Shown: positions 1 to 13,344 of the stretch, piece after piece | Layout: the number at the start of each line of letters is the position of its first letter | Position numbering within the stretch: position 1 is the stretch's first letter | Source of the DNA: Straminergon stramineum | Lineage: Eukaryota > Streptophyta > Bryopsida > Hypnales > Calliergonaceae | Reading direction: 5' to 3' | Assembly (NCBI GenBank): GCA_963920665.1 | Contig: OY987267.1 | Location: 17,918,001 to 17,982,000, forward strand | Length of the DNA stretch: 64,000 nt | Made by a program: the position numbers and the translations under genes | Notes under the pieces: model-generated | Told to the model about the DNA's origin: nothing | The model's database searches: none | What the model saw: the letters and a program-made list of their open reading frames with translations, nothing else

Positions 1-3000
1 AACAGTTAAAAATCCAACTTTTGGAGTTAGATTTTTCTATGAAAAGTAACTAGCCTAGAAACTTTAGTAGGTATGGGGAAGTAAAAAAAGACCTATCTTT
101 GAGCTCATTCTACTTCCATTTGCTTCCAATCTGATAGTTGACTCCATCACAATCTATAAATTTTGTCAATACTTGGAGAATCTTGCCAATTCAGGCACTT
201 TTGAATATCAAAATGTCCTGAAACTTGTTGGAAAATTTTATTAACATAAAATAAGTTGCTCTAATTTTTATTGAGATTTTACTACAACCTAGGTAATTTC
301 TACAAATTTCCCATTGGAGGTTAAAGCGGTTGACTGTTAAGAAAGGCATCTTTTGAGTATCAGAAAATTTCAAAAATTTATGTGGAACTTTTCATGGAAT
401 CTCAAAAAAGACTTGTGAGCCTATCTCTGGACTCTAAACCATTGTCAAAGGAAAATAAAATCCCACTCTATCATTTAATTATTGAATTTCAAGGATCTTT
501 CACACGAAGAGGAATCTTGGCAAAGCAACTTTCCCATTGAATTCCTAGTGTGATTTCAATCTTGGAACACCATCCTCTGACTGTACATTCCCTCTACTGG
601 TCCATTGTGAGTTTCTCCAACATACAAACTATTAATTGGGTTTTTTATGAAAAGTGGGAATTTAAATGGGAATTTGAAACCTATCCATGGAACTAGGCTC
701 GAGGGTTCTCACCAAATTTTCTCACACCAATCTTAGCCATTAATTGTCACATGTATGGTACGTTAGGCCATTTGAACAATTCTACTAAAGGTTGGTAAAT
801 ACCATGATTTTGTGATTTCTAACCTATTTACAAGCGGAATTTGAATCTAATTAGTTAAAAACACTCAAAATATAACCAAATATTATATTGGCATGTAAGA
901 TACCTTTGAATTTACACTCTTTTTGGATCTTTTTGTATTATTTTTTATACTTAATTTTGCAAAGAATCAAAAATAAAGAACAGTGAGTCTCAAGTGACAA
1001 AATAGGGGCTCACAACACTCTAGATCCCTTCTTCACGATCTCTAAACTCCTCAATACAACCTATCATAAATTTATTTCAACCTTATAAAGTTCTTAATTG
1101 AATATTATTTGGGGCATTTTTGGTATTGTTTTGTTGTTGTTTTATGGTTAGTTGGTACTTTAATTGTTTGTTTTGTTCTTCATGTAGGTGATTTAGCTTG
1201 TTACTTTATCAATTTGAAGATAGTTTGTGGCTATGGTTTAGTTTAGTTGGATCTTAGGCTTTAGGTATGCTGAAATGATAGTGCAACCAATTAGGAAGTT
1301 AGGTATTTAAAGTTAAAATATGTGAGGCAATTTGAGGGCGAATCTTTTTGTAGTTGAACTTTGCAATTAAATTGTCATTTTGATTTTGTATTGGCCATCA
1401 CTAGCTTGAATCTTAGTAGATTGATGATGTTTATTTTGTTTTTCACCCATTGTGAGTATGTCGAGTGTGAGTCCTAGCCCAAGTAAGTAGCGTATTTTTT
1501 TTCTTTCACGGGGATGATGAAGTGTTAAATTAGGTGAGGGGTACAAACTCTATATTAAAATGTTAGTAGGTTGAAACTTTGTGGGATGATAAATTTATAG
1601 TCGAGCAAAATATGAACTTAAAATTAAAGTCAAATTTTTGCCATGAATTATGGATTAGCCCAAAATACAAAAGAATTTTTAGTAGTAAAATCAAAAGCTT
1701 TGTTGTACAAGACAAAACTTTACAAAAGACAAAATAAAATGTTAGTCCAAAGTCAACACTTTGTTATATGGGACATAGCCATACAAGTATAGGGAAACAC
1801 CAAACAATACTAAGACAAAACAATGATTAAAACAAATAATAGAAGGTTTAGTGTAACAATAAAAGAAAATAAATTGGTTAGTACAAAAAAATTCTTAAAA
1901 GTCAATTGAAAATCCAAACACTTAAACTCAAATACTCAACAACTAAGTACTTGCAAGTCTAAACTCTAAAAAGATACTTCTGTATTAGAGTTTTTCACAC
2001 AAGAAACTCTAGCAAGATTACTTAATAACAAAGATTAAAACCAAAAAATTCAAACCTAGCAATTAAGTGTTTGAAGGTCTAGACTTTGAAGGGAATACCT
2101 CCATATTGAGGTTTCCCATAAAAAAAGCTTGTGCAAAATCACTTATCAACCTAAAGCAATCTCTAAGGATCTTAATTATTAGCTTTTCCAGAATTTGGCT
2201 AGGACACCCTAATGATTAATACAAAAATCAATAATTAAAACATAAAAATAAAAATTCTAGAGACTTAACCTCCCAATGTACAAAATTACAAACTAAATCT
2301 TGAAGGGACTCCTAAATCTTTTAAGAAAAAGATCCTAAAATATAAGAAATATAAGCTAATACTCAAAATCCAAAAAAAAAAATGGAATATGGATTAATGA
2401 CCAAAAAAATTAAAACATTAAGGATGTCATCAAGTCGATAATACAAGAAAAGGGGTGGACTTTGAAGAGTAAGAAAGTCTTTTATATTATTTCCAAAGCA
2501 AGGATGCTAATATATGAGCTTTAGAACCTTCATTTTTTTCCATACTTAGAAGGTTTGTGAATCTGTTGAGGACCTATGACCGTGAAATTAGATGTAAGGA
2601 TTTGTAGTCTAAATGAATCAGAAATAAACATGCTACTATGCAATTTTATACTCAAAAATTTAACCAATATATTTTTTTTAAATTGAGATATAGTCAAAAC
2701 ATATAGTGTGTGTAAGGTTGTAAGCAAATGCACAAGAAAAATAGGTGTAGTGGTTTAGAATGTGTCACTATGAAGCATACAAATGTAAAATTACAAACAT
2801 TATAACACCATTACAGAGTGACATTTATAAAGTCTAAAATAGAAAGAGCAATAAAAGTAATCCATAGAGACTATACATAAATTTGGTAACAAGCAAACTT
2901 TGTAAATATTACAAGCACTAAATTATGAACAATGCTTTTGAATGATTACATAATCAATATAATCTTCATCATGGGCCTTCATGTAAATTTAAATGATAAA

Positions 3001-6000
3001 AATGGTCCAACTATTTATTTTTTATTTTTTTATAACTATACTTTTAAATAAAAATTAAAAAATCTTAGACATTGTATATTTAAACAAATAATGTAGTCAA
3101 ATACAATACACCAAATAAATGTATTAACCTCTAATGACCTAAACAACAAGTTTTCTAGTCAATATCCCTCTTTTTTAAGTTGTCTTTTTTCAAATTTATT
3201 TATTTTTAAATAAAAATCATTTCAAAAAAAGAAACTACATAATAAATTGAATAGTAGTAGTTCAAGTGGATTCTAAGTTAAATTCTACTTTGTGGTATTC
3301 TATGAATTTTAGTGGTTTAGTGTGATGTAAGGCTCATAATTTATTGTTGAAGTTTTAGGCCATCGAATGGAATGTTTCTTCATCATTTATGGGCAAATCC
3401 AATTTGAAAAACAAGAAAATAGAATAAGCATAATTGCTCTTGATGACAAATGTTGTGTATAGTAGAACAAGATAATATTAATTTAAATTAACAACAAAAA
3501 CAAAGGAAAGGCCTAGGAACTAAAAGAAATATGAAATGAACTTGGTATAAGACTTTGACATTTAAAGCCTCAATAGTTAAAGTGAACCAAGTTCTTTGTT
3601 TTGACTTTTTATTGACTTTAACTATAGCAAGATCTTCTATGGACACATGTTTTTCAAAATATAAGAGTAGTTGCCTAGTAGTACTTTGAATGTAATAAAA
3701 TTTGTGAATAAGATTTATATAAACATGAAATTTTTTTTCTTACTTTCTCTTGGCAACATAAGATTTACTATGTTAAAATATGTGAAGTGAACATTCACCA
3801 AAAAAAAAAGGTAGAATAGTGACAATCACAATAGTTAAAACCAAACAAGCTTCAAAGACTAAGAAGTCAAATGAAATGAAAATTGACAAAGAAACTAAAG
3901 GGATTACCAATTGATATTATGAAATGTTGCCAATACAATTGCAACGTCCCATTGATATCCAAAATAAAACTTTCAATAGCATAATACTACGTGAAGTTGT
4001 TTGTTTGATTTCACTTGATAATAGGCAATCATGCTTACAAATAGTGGTTGTCATTCCACACTATAAACATCTTGCCAGAGGAAACTTTAAGATCTTCATC
4101 ATTTTTTTATTCTTTCAAAAATGAAATATTTGTCCTCACCCTATTGGCACTTCACGATTTATTAATATCATCCATGACATTTGTTGTCTTCCCCTCATTG
4201 TTCTCTGAGGTCACATAGAAAATTCCATTTCTTTTCATATAACCACAAGGAATAAAATGCGCAACTAGATCTAGGACATCATTCTTCAAAAAAAGGCCTT
4301 ATAATCAACAAAGAAATTATATGACATAATAGAATCTTGATTTTTGATTTTGCCCTTGGTTGATACCTCAACTATTCAAGATAAGAAGAATTGTTTATAA
4401 TCTCTTTCTTCAAAAAACTATGCAATTGTAACTCCAAGTGATCTTCAAAAAGAGGTTGAAGTACAACATCTCATTTCTGTGCTTGTGGATTTCATTGTGT
4501 TAACATTTTTGAAATAAACGTCTAAATCAAGCTTAAGAAAATTATAGTTTGTGTATATGTATTGTGTAGTATGTAATTCAACATAGCAGCTATTAATGGC
4601 TATCCACTAGAAAGACCAAAAAAATTCAGCATTTGACTAAATTCAAACTTGAATCCAAAAAAGCATGGTTGTTAACAATTGTCCATTAGGATTCAGGAAG
4701 ATTCAAAAAATTGCAGCATTTAACTAATTCCTAACATATACTATAATTAATCCTAAATACATGGTTGTTAATGGTTGTGCACTAAAAAGGCAAAGAAATA
4801 GTAGCATTTGACCAAATTCCTTACATATATTGGCAATAAATGTGAATCTAAAAAAGCATAGTTGTTAATTGTTGTCCATTGGGAAGGCAGAAAAAATGAA
4901 AGCCTTTGATTGATTTGAACACACACACCTCGAATGTTGTTGATCTCTAATTAGAAAAATAAACCATTGTCGTCGAGAGAAGATCTTGGCCATCAGTGCC
5001 TTGGGCTACAAATACAATATAGATACAAATTACAAACAATATGTGGAATATATATGAAATACGTATATGATATATATTTATACATAAAAATTATATATAT
5101 ATATATACATATAATAAGCAGTTTTGAGAAATCCCATATTGTTTGTAGGTGTTTTGATATGAAAGAATACAAATATAGAGTGAGGTGGAGTATGTTACAA
5201 GGACTCTTCACATTTTTTCAACCAATGGCAAAGTGACACTTCAATCCTTTCTAGGATTTAAAAAAAAATGTAACCCCCAATAGTTGAATGATACATATAT
5301 CCCATCAATTTTTCAATTATATTTTGTTCTAAAAGCAACAATTTTTCATAATGAGCTCAAAAGAGGCAATAATAGCATAATTCATATTGCACTCATATTG
5401 GGATTCATATAACTACCTTATAAAATTTGTATTACACTCATATTGGAATTCATATATTTCCAAACAAACACTGAACTTTAGCTAAATTTTATAGTTTTCT
5501 TCATTATCTATTCTATAAGACCTTCTCCATCCCAAGATCACCAACATTAATGACCACATGAAAAAAAACAATTGATCTTGGCCTCATCTAGAAAATCACT
5601 CTCTTCTAATGTGCAGTGGTTCAATTTTTGCCAAATTTGGCAAATCTAAACAAGCTTGAATATTCTTTTGTGACACAAATAATGTTTCTTTTTTACACAA
5701 GCCTCTAAATCAACTTCAGTTTAATGCTCATTGCATTGTCTACACTAATCTCACTAAAAAAATTGTTGCCTAATTATTTTACAAGCATTGGTAGCAATAT
5801 CAAATCCTGTTATAGTAACCGCTCTCACACATGCCCTTGAGTTATTTCTTTTGAACTCTCTCAACTCTGGACTAGTTGTTGGCTACTTTACATGTGCTCC
5901 ACCCCTTTTGAAGCAACAATACTAGATAGTTACTTTGCTTCTTATAATGCAATGGCTATACCATATTGTAAAATAATATGAAATGTTGTAGACAACTTAC

Positions 6001-8200
6001 AAATGTGAATCACTACCCTTAGCTTTCTAACTGCACTCACTATTGAATAAAATCTATTGATTGCACCCTCATGATATAGAGTAATTGAACTTATAGACAA
6101 GCAAGTCCAAAAGTGAGTCAAGGAATGGTTCCCTTGCAAAATTCAAATTCTTAACCACCTTTGAAGATTTTTCATTTACTATTTTGTTGCATAGGAATTA
6201 GTTGGAAAAACCATCATCTTTTTTTGGTGTTGTTGCTTAGTCCTCTTTAAAAAATCAAGCACACATAATTAAGTGTAAACTACATGACATATGAGTAGGT
6301 ATAAATAATATAAGGCTCACCTTGAGGGGCAACAAACTTAGAAAAGAAGGAATTTATTTTTTGTAAAATAGCATTGAAATAAATAGGCAACTATTTTTTA
6401 AATTATAGGATCAATAAATGCCACTTGCATCAAAAAAATATGAATCTTAAATAAACCACTAACCACTATCTAAGATTTTCATATAGAAATATTCTATATT
6501 AGTAATTAAAGTGAATACAACTAATTTCAATCCTATAATTGAAATCTTTTCATTTAAATTCTTTTGTGAAATATGAATTCTTTGAATATGAAAGCCTCGA
6601 AGTCAATTTTGAATAAATCCATGATCAATGTTCTAAAAATTTATTGTTTACCTAATAAATACATAAATTTTAGGCTAGGAGTGTTTAGGATCTTCTTTCC
6701 ATTGCAAATAAGATCTAGCAAAAATCTTAAGTCAAATAATTATAATCATGCTTGGATTCTTATTTCAGTGATTTAAGGTAAAATTACCGAAGCATTGTTA
6801 AACAAGACTGGTGTTGTTCTTAAGAGGCCTAAATTCAAATGGCTTGAAGGCATAAAAAATTTAACAATTTGATATTAAAAATATGAAATGAAACATAAAT
6901 AAGAAACCTTATTTCAATTCCAATTCCAATTCCTCCAAAATGCACTTTAACAACCATTTGAGGTTTATTTTTAATTCCAATTCCAAATGCATGGACTAAT
7001 CTGAGTCTCATTTTTTTGTTCCTCTAGAATGTTATTAGTGTAGAACTTAAATACCATGTGAAACATAATATAAGGTGCATTTTATATTTTGAATCTATAA
7101 AATATAAATTGTGTAGATATATAATAGGGTACAGTTTATATTTTGAAGACAATGTAAATATTAAAGTGTGTGTTTAATGTCAAGCTATTGATGTTTAGGA
7201 TATCTACTTGAGTATAACTTTAATTTGGATATTCAATAATACTTTCGTAGGATGTTTCTTTTTACAAATGAATCATCACTAGTAAAAAACATAATTATAA
7301 AGAATAGACAATAAGACTACTTAATTTGTTGTAATCAAGTCAAGAAAGAGTAAAAAAAGAGTCAATTTGTTTTTGGTCAAGTTATGAGTCCACCTTTTAT
7401 TTTTGGCTTTTATGTATTACAAAAGTCACACATGTATTGCTAGTAGAAGTTATAGTCCCACTTTTGTAGTCAATTGTACAATTCATGAATTCATATTTGT
7501 GTACAATTGCAATATATAATAAATAAAAATTCAAAAATTATTAATTATTCTTCAAACATTCTTAGTTCAAGGATACAAATACATTTTTCTTTTATTAAAG
7601 AGTTGGAACTTTTGACATGAGTAATAATGACTTAGGGTTAATTTGAGCTATGTAATAAAAAATTGAAAAAATTAATATCGTCTTAATTGAGATAATCCTA
7701 AGACAAAAATATGATGTACATGTGTAGAATTGGGAGGTGCTATTGTCTCATAGCCTAGATGGCAACTTCTTGATAAGGTCACCTTGTAGAATGGCATGAA
7801 TTTGAAAATTGCTAATGTCCTTGACTTCGTGTGCCCTGGTGCATATAGATAATTTTTTCACATGTGTGTCTGTATGTGTAGTAAAATTATATCATTTTAT
7901 TGGTGATCTTTGTGATGGAAGGTAAATGTAGTGAGGTGGAAAAATTTGAATTTTAAAATTAGTTTTAAGTTCTAACATATGACAAACTTGACTAGATTCA
8001 TGACATGTAGGTCTTCAAATCATTATTGGGGTGTTGGGCTAGTGAATTGGTTGGTCTACCAAGCCAAGGTTGCCACTAGTGTATGACAAATGACAATCAA
8101 TGACTACACTAAACCTACAATAAAGGATGAATATTGATTTGTAAGGATGAAAAGCATTGTTTAAGCCAACAATTAGGGCTTAAGGTCAATGCATCCTAAA
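1..8200. other. AT-rich gene-free region
   Basis: No coding region can be supported. Open frames are short (under about 90 codons), AT-driven and carry no recognisable motif. The stretch is rich in A/T homopolymer runs, with an (AT)n microsatellite near 5088-5115. It probably consists of decayed transposon sequence, but I could not delimit elements here. Confidence 0.6.
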
Positions 8201-8220
8201 TTCCTAAGAATTGTGCCTCA

Positions 8221-8662
8221 ATAGGAAAAGTTTGAGGTTTGAAGAAGGTCGTCAGTTCCCGAACAACAGGGAATACTAGTTAGATAAATAGAAAAAAATT
8301 TTAAAATAAAAATAAAAATCTAAAAATTTAAACTTACTGAATTGCAAGGCTTGAAGGGCCTGCAAGGCCTATAGAGACCGTTTTTAAAAATATTCAGATT
8401 TCAGAAAAAGATTTTTTATGGAAGTTTTTTCTTTTTAAAAAATAAATCCGAAATTACAAAAGTCATAAAATAGTCAAAAATCTAATGTAGCACTACCAGT
8501 GCCACATCAAACTGTGAATATTTTATCATTATTATTTAATATATTTTTAAAAATGATTATTTTATTTTTTAATACTTTAATATTTTGGCTAGTAGTCAAA
8601 GGTTCATAGCTTGGGGAACCAACCCTTAGACAACCTACTTTAAACTCCAAACTTTTCCTAAT
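8221..8662. mobile_element. Inverted-repeat element (MITE-like)
   Basis: Two arms of about 45-50 bp, at 8221-8264 and 8611-8662, are imperfect reverse complements. Both contain an AGGAAAAGTTTG block followed by a GTTCCC block. The roughly 350 bp between them is AT-rich and has no coding potential. This geometry fits a small non-autonomous DNA transposon. I found no clean target-site duplication, so the exact ends are uncertain. Confidence 0.5.
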
Positions 8663-11625
8663 CCTATGAGTTGAATTGCGGGCATTTTTGTTCTTTTCTC
8701 CTACGTACTCTGGCTTTGCTATGATTATCTCATTTAGGTTTGAAATTGCACAAGTTTCTAGGCATCATCACAAGTTGCAACACAAGGAAGAAGAACTTTA
8801 TTTTTTAGGAGTATGTCAACTTTAGAACCTAGCCTTCCATTGCATCTCAAGAGTATTTATGTTTATATAATTTAAAGAGGATTAACATACTTATATTAGT
8901 GACAAATGTTTTTTTATCTATTGATTGAGTCCTAGAAGAATTTTTTTAATAGTTTTGAGGTGTTTATTGCACTTGTTGCAATAGAAGCATCATTTTAGTG
9001 TTGCACAGTACAAGTTTATACAATGTGCATAGACTTTTCAATTTTAACACTCTAAAGCCTAAACCCGTGCTTTGTAATTGTTGAAGTTTGATTGTCATTC
9101 TTTCAAGTTCCTTGAATATAAACTATGTTGTAAGTTTTTGACAAATACTATTCAATTTAATACTTGTGTTGAATTTGGTGAAGTTCTTGAGTATCCAAAT
9201 TGAATGCTTGTATGATTTAGGATGTATTTTTTTGTTTAAACATTGTATGCTTATTTCTTGTTTCGAATTCCAATTGTTGCTTTTGTTCTTTGAAATTTGT
9301 ATATTTGAATTTTGTATGTTTATTTTTTATTTTTTTTGTGGTATTGGGCTATATAATTTTACCAAATGGATCAATTTACTTTCAATGTTGTAAATGAATG
9401 GTTTTTATTTTATTTAAATGATTTCATTTTCTCATACATCCTAGAACCTTTATATTGGAAAAAACTTGAACTTATATATATTAAAAGGTGGATTTTTAAT
9501 GAAATTAAAAAAATTAAAAAAATGAATAGGATCTTTTATTCACATTCATAGAAAATATATACAAATAGAATAGGTTTAATTTTACCTTCCCCCAAGATAC
9601 AAACAGAATGCATTCAAATATGCTTGTAACTCGAGAGGACCTTAAAATTATCATGATTAACTTCCTAAAGTTTGAGCCATACTAAAGCATCCAACTAAAA
9701 AGATTGAGTAGGTGGAAATAGTTATCTTCCCAAATTTTTTGTTCACATGTTTTTAAAATACATTTACATCAAGTTTTTGAATTTTTTTTGTAAAAGCCAA
9801 TCTCTTTTAACTTTCTAAAGGCTACTTCATACTTAGTGTTAAGCAACAATCAAAAAGATTGGAGAAGAGTGATTAAGAAAAGTGCTCTCGTACATGCAAT
9901 GCTATGACGTAGTCCAAGTCTATAGTAGTATCCTATGGCATTGTTCAATGCTAGAGGGAGTGTTCGAATAACATTGCAATGTTAGAAATAAAAGATCCTT
10001 GCATTTTTGGTGGAAAAGTATGGAGGGAGTATTGATGGCTCGTTTAATTAATGTTGTTTTGATGGTTAAACCAACATATACTCCAAGCTCTCCCACATTA
10101 TTGCATCACTCTATGAATCCTAAAATCTATGAATCACTACAAACTTTTTGACCTTAAATCATTAGTTCTTTTTAACAATCACACAATAAGATAAGAATCA
10201 TCAATCTAGCCCCTACAAAAAAATTGGAAAACTCTTTAGCTCCAGTGCTATGAAGCACTTTGATAAACTTATCATTTCAAGTAAAAACATAGAATGAACA
10301 CATTTATACAAAATCATCACTCTTATTTTTGTTAAATTTGATCATTTTTTTTCTTTGGATGTTTTTTGGTCTTTGTTAATACTTGTTAAAATCTATGAAG
10401 CTTGACAAATCTTCACAAGTTTTAACAAAATATGTTGAGATGAAAAGCAAGAAATTTTATTAAATTTCTTGGACAATTTTTTTGGTTAAAATTTGTCAAA
10501 AGTAATATGTTTCAACAAGTATTAATATATTTAATAGGAATCAAAGAGAAGAAAGGCAATATTTTTTTCTAAAGAGTTATAATTTCTCCAAATCTAATGT
10601 AAATAGGAGTAGTGGTTTTGTAGAAGTGACAATTTTCTATCTCCAAGCAATGCATTGGAATCCTAAGGGTCATTGCAAGAAACACCATCCATTTTTTGTA
10701 GCATTTTTCATGGTACTCTTGTTTTTTTCGGGAGTACTTTATAATTAGAAAAATAATTCTTTTTAAATGAAAAAAATATTTTTAATGTATAAACCTTTAA
10801 GAAGAAGGTGTCCTAGGAAGGAAAACCATAGAAAAATTCTTTAGGTAGGAGAACTAGAAAAGTGCCAATTCTCATGAAAATTGGTACTTTCACATTTTAA
10901 TTGGTAGTAAATAGGAAAATAATTTTAAAAAAAATGAAAAATGGAACATTTAGGAAGAGTTTATGAAGATGAGATTTCAATAAAAGAATGATCTTAGAAC
11001 CATCTTCAATGTTCAAAAATTGTGCGCAATGGGAGTGCTATTTGCACTCATGTAGAGGATATAAAATAATATATTTTAAAATTTCCTTTGGTAGATACAT
11101 GATTTCCTAATATACAGATAGACCATGAAAGTTCAACTCTAGATCATAAAATTCGGGGACTCCTAATGTAGTCAAAACCCCTAAACTACACTTTTTGACA
11201 AATTAACAAAAATGATTTTTAAATACAAAATATATTTTTTAATTTCTAAAAAATAAGGGATCTGATTACCATCAAGTTAGACATGTTCCACAGAAATTTC
11301 ATGTTCATTAGACTTGTGCTCCAAAAGTTATAGTGAATAACAAAAGTGTCACTCTCATTGTGACAGAAAATAGGACCAATGTTTCTTGCAATTATCCCTA
11401 AACAATAGCCTTTGTAGTTTTAGAGACATTCTAGTTTTTTTCAGAGACAAATTACAACCCTCTATTCCTATCACTATCCATTCATAGCACCAAGGTAGGA
11501 GAACACAGAAGCTCTCGAAAAATTTCAAATTTTTCTTATTAGTTTTCAAAATCAAAAGTTCTTAAAAGGTCAAAATCAAGTCCCTCTACCTTATCCTTAC
11601 TACTTGAGGTGACACCAAATAAACC
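8663..11625. other. AT-rich gene-free region
   Basis: No gene, RNA gene or delimitable repeat was recognised. The open frames near 9166-9551 are T-rich and hydrophobic because of base composition and show no family motif. Confidence 0.55.
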
Positions 11626-11629
11626 TTAA

Positions 11630-12443
11630 CCCCTAAATGCCCAAGCCTTTCCAAGTGTGTTTTGACTATGAAAAAAGAGTATGGGCTTCTAGTTATCTCC
11701 AATGAAAAAAAATGTTTTTTTTTTTCAAAATCTAACCGTATGGATATCTAAAGAGTTTGCTTATTAGTACGCACACCAATTTTGAGTATGAAATTGCATA
11801 GAAGTTGTATGATTATAACAAGAGAAATGTATATTTTTTATTTTCAATATGTTGCCCTTCCCTACAATGTTTGAAAAATTTGCATATAAGAGTTTTTTGG
11901 GATTGGAGTTGATATGACCAACTAAAAATTGTGTTAGCACACTAAAATGCACTTCTGAAAAACTTAAGTTCAAATGAAGAGCTATTAAACTCATTACACA
12001 ATCCACCTTGCAATTATTGAAATGCAATTTTTTTGATAAGTAGAAATCGCAATTAATTCCAAATCAACATATTCATTTTTAAATTTTCAATGGTGAAAAT
12101 CATGAAAACACTTTACACTTTACATTGGGACCATTTTTTGAGCAAATGGATAAATACAATTTTTCAAATCTCAAATCAAGTGAAATTGGCAAGCTTTGCT
12201 CAAAGCCAAGAGATCAAGTAAAATTTGCAATCTTTTCTCTTCCACTAAGATACATATATACCTTTGAGGACCTCTCAAAAATTAAATATTTACCTTATCT
12301 AGTGAAAAATAAAAAAATTCAGTAGTTAACCTTTGAAAATGCCCATTAAATTTTTTAAACCAATCATGGGAATTTAACTGCCCACCCTAAAACTAATTTC
12401 AAATTTCAAATCGACCATCTATGGTCACTTCGGCACTTAGGGG
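11630..12443. mobile_element. TTAA-flanked CCCCTAAA element, copy 1
   Basis: The element is bounded by TTAA on both sides (11626-11629 and 12444-12447). Its ends are inverted: the left begins CCCCTAAATGCCCAAG and the reverse-complemented right begins CCCCTAAGTGCCGAAG. It is about 814 bp, AT-rich inside and has no transposase frame, so it is non-autonomous. It belongs to a family with copies at 39159, 45290, 50555 and 62106. Confidence 0.6.
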
Positions 12444-12447
12444 TTAA

Positions 12448-13127
12448 ATAAGATCCAAAGGCCCTTCCTAAAACTTCATTGTGCATTAGAGTCAATCAAC
12501 CGAATGACATTAGTCACCTAATTCCACCATCTAAATGACCCTCCTAATTGCACCTCTTTCCCACCCATTTCTTCAAAGCATGGAAGTCATGTACTTTGGG
12601 CAAGTAATTGAATGCCTTTGTTAGAGAATTATTCCAAGTTTACATCAAATTATGGATGGTTTAATGTTGATGAAGATGTGGTTTAATAAATGTTGATTTA
12701 GATAAGCTTAACTTTGAATAAATACTTGATTAAAAAGTTGTAGTTTTAGCCAATAAAGGAGGTGCTTTTAGAATATTGAACTTGTGCTTTTATAACACTC
12801 AACAAATGAGATTATGGTGGTAGGTCATTGATTTTGAACCTCTTTTGATTTAGAACCTTTTTAAGATGGTCATACCGCTCACCTACTAACAATTTTATAT
12901 TTTTGGTTTGAAAATTCATATTAATTTAAGTTCTTATCAAATTAATACAATTCCATGTGTATTTTAGTCAATTCAACTAAGTCTATCTCTGAAAAATATT
13001 GGCAACAATTAGCTCATTGCACATTGCACAGGATATCCAGATTGCAAATCTGAGTGGTAATAGGCTGTTCTACCTTATCATTGCAAAGGGATGGGTTCCG
13101 TACCTTAGTCACACTCCGACCAACCCC
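12448..13127. other. Intergenic, upstream of mTERF gene
   Basis: No gene is recognised. GC content rises towards 13,040 as the mTERF promoter and leader begin. I could not call a TATA box with confidence. Confidence 0.5.
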
Positions 13128-13143
13128 AAACCCTAACCCTAAA
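13128..13143 (+). promoter_or_regulatory. Telo-box-like AAACCCTAACCCTAAA
   Basis: One and a half telomere-type units lie about 200 bp upstream of the mTERF start codon, on its sense strand. In plants, short interstitial telomere motifs are frequent near the transcription starts of genes for translation and organelle functions. The role here is inferred from position only. Confidence 0.45.
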
Positions 13144-13238
13144 TATCATAAGAATAGTCCTCGTTGCGAAGGAATAGCAGATTGCGCTCCACGCGCTGTC
13201 CTCTATCGCATACGAATATTGTCGTTTTGTTTGCTGCC

Positions 13239-13333
13239 ATGGTGACTGAAGGAATGAAATCGAGTTAACAATGAAGAGTTTCAACAGACCGAGATTTGAG
13301 GGAGAGCAGTAAATGCTGCGCTTCGTGTGGTGA
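13239..13333 (+). promoter_or_regulatory. Three short upstream ORFs before mTERF
   Basis: Three ATG-initiated mini-ORFs precede the mTERF start: 13239-13268 (9 codons plus stop), 13271-13312 (13 codons plus stop) and 13313-13333 (6 codons plus stop). The second and third abut exactly, with the TAA followed directly by ATG. The third ends 11 bp before the main ATG at 13345. If the transcript starts upstream of them, they could reduce or gate main-ORF translation. The transcription start is not known from sequence. Confidence 0.45.
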
Positions 13334-13344
13334 GGGTTTTAGCG

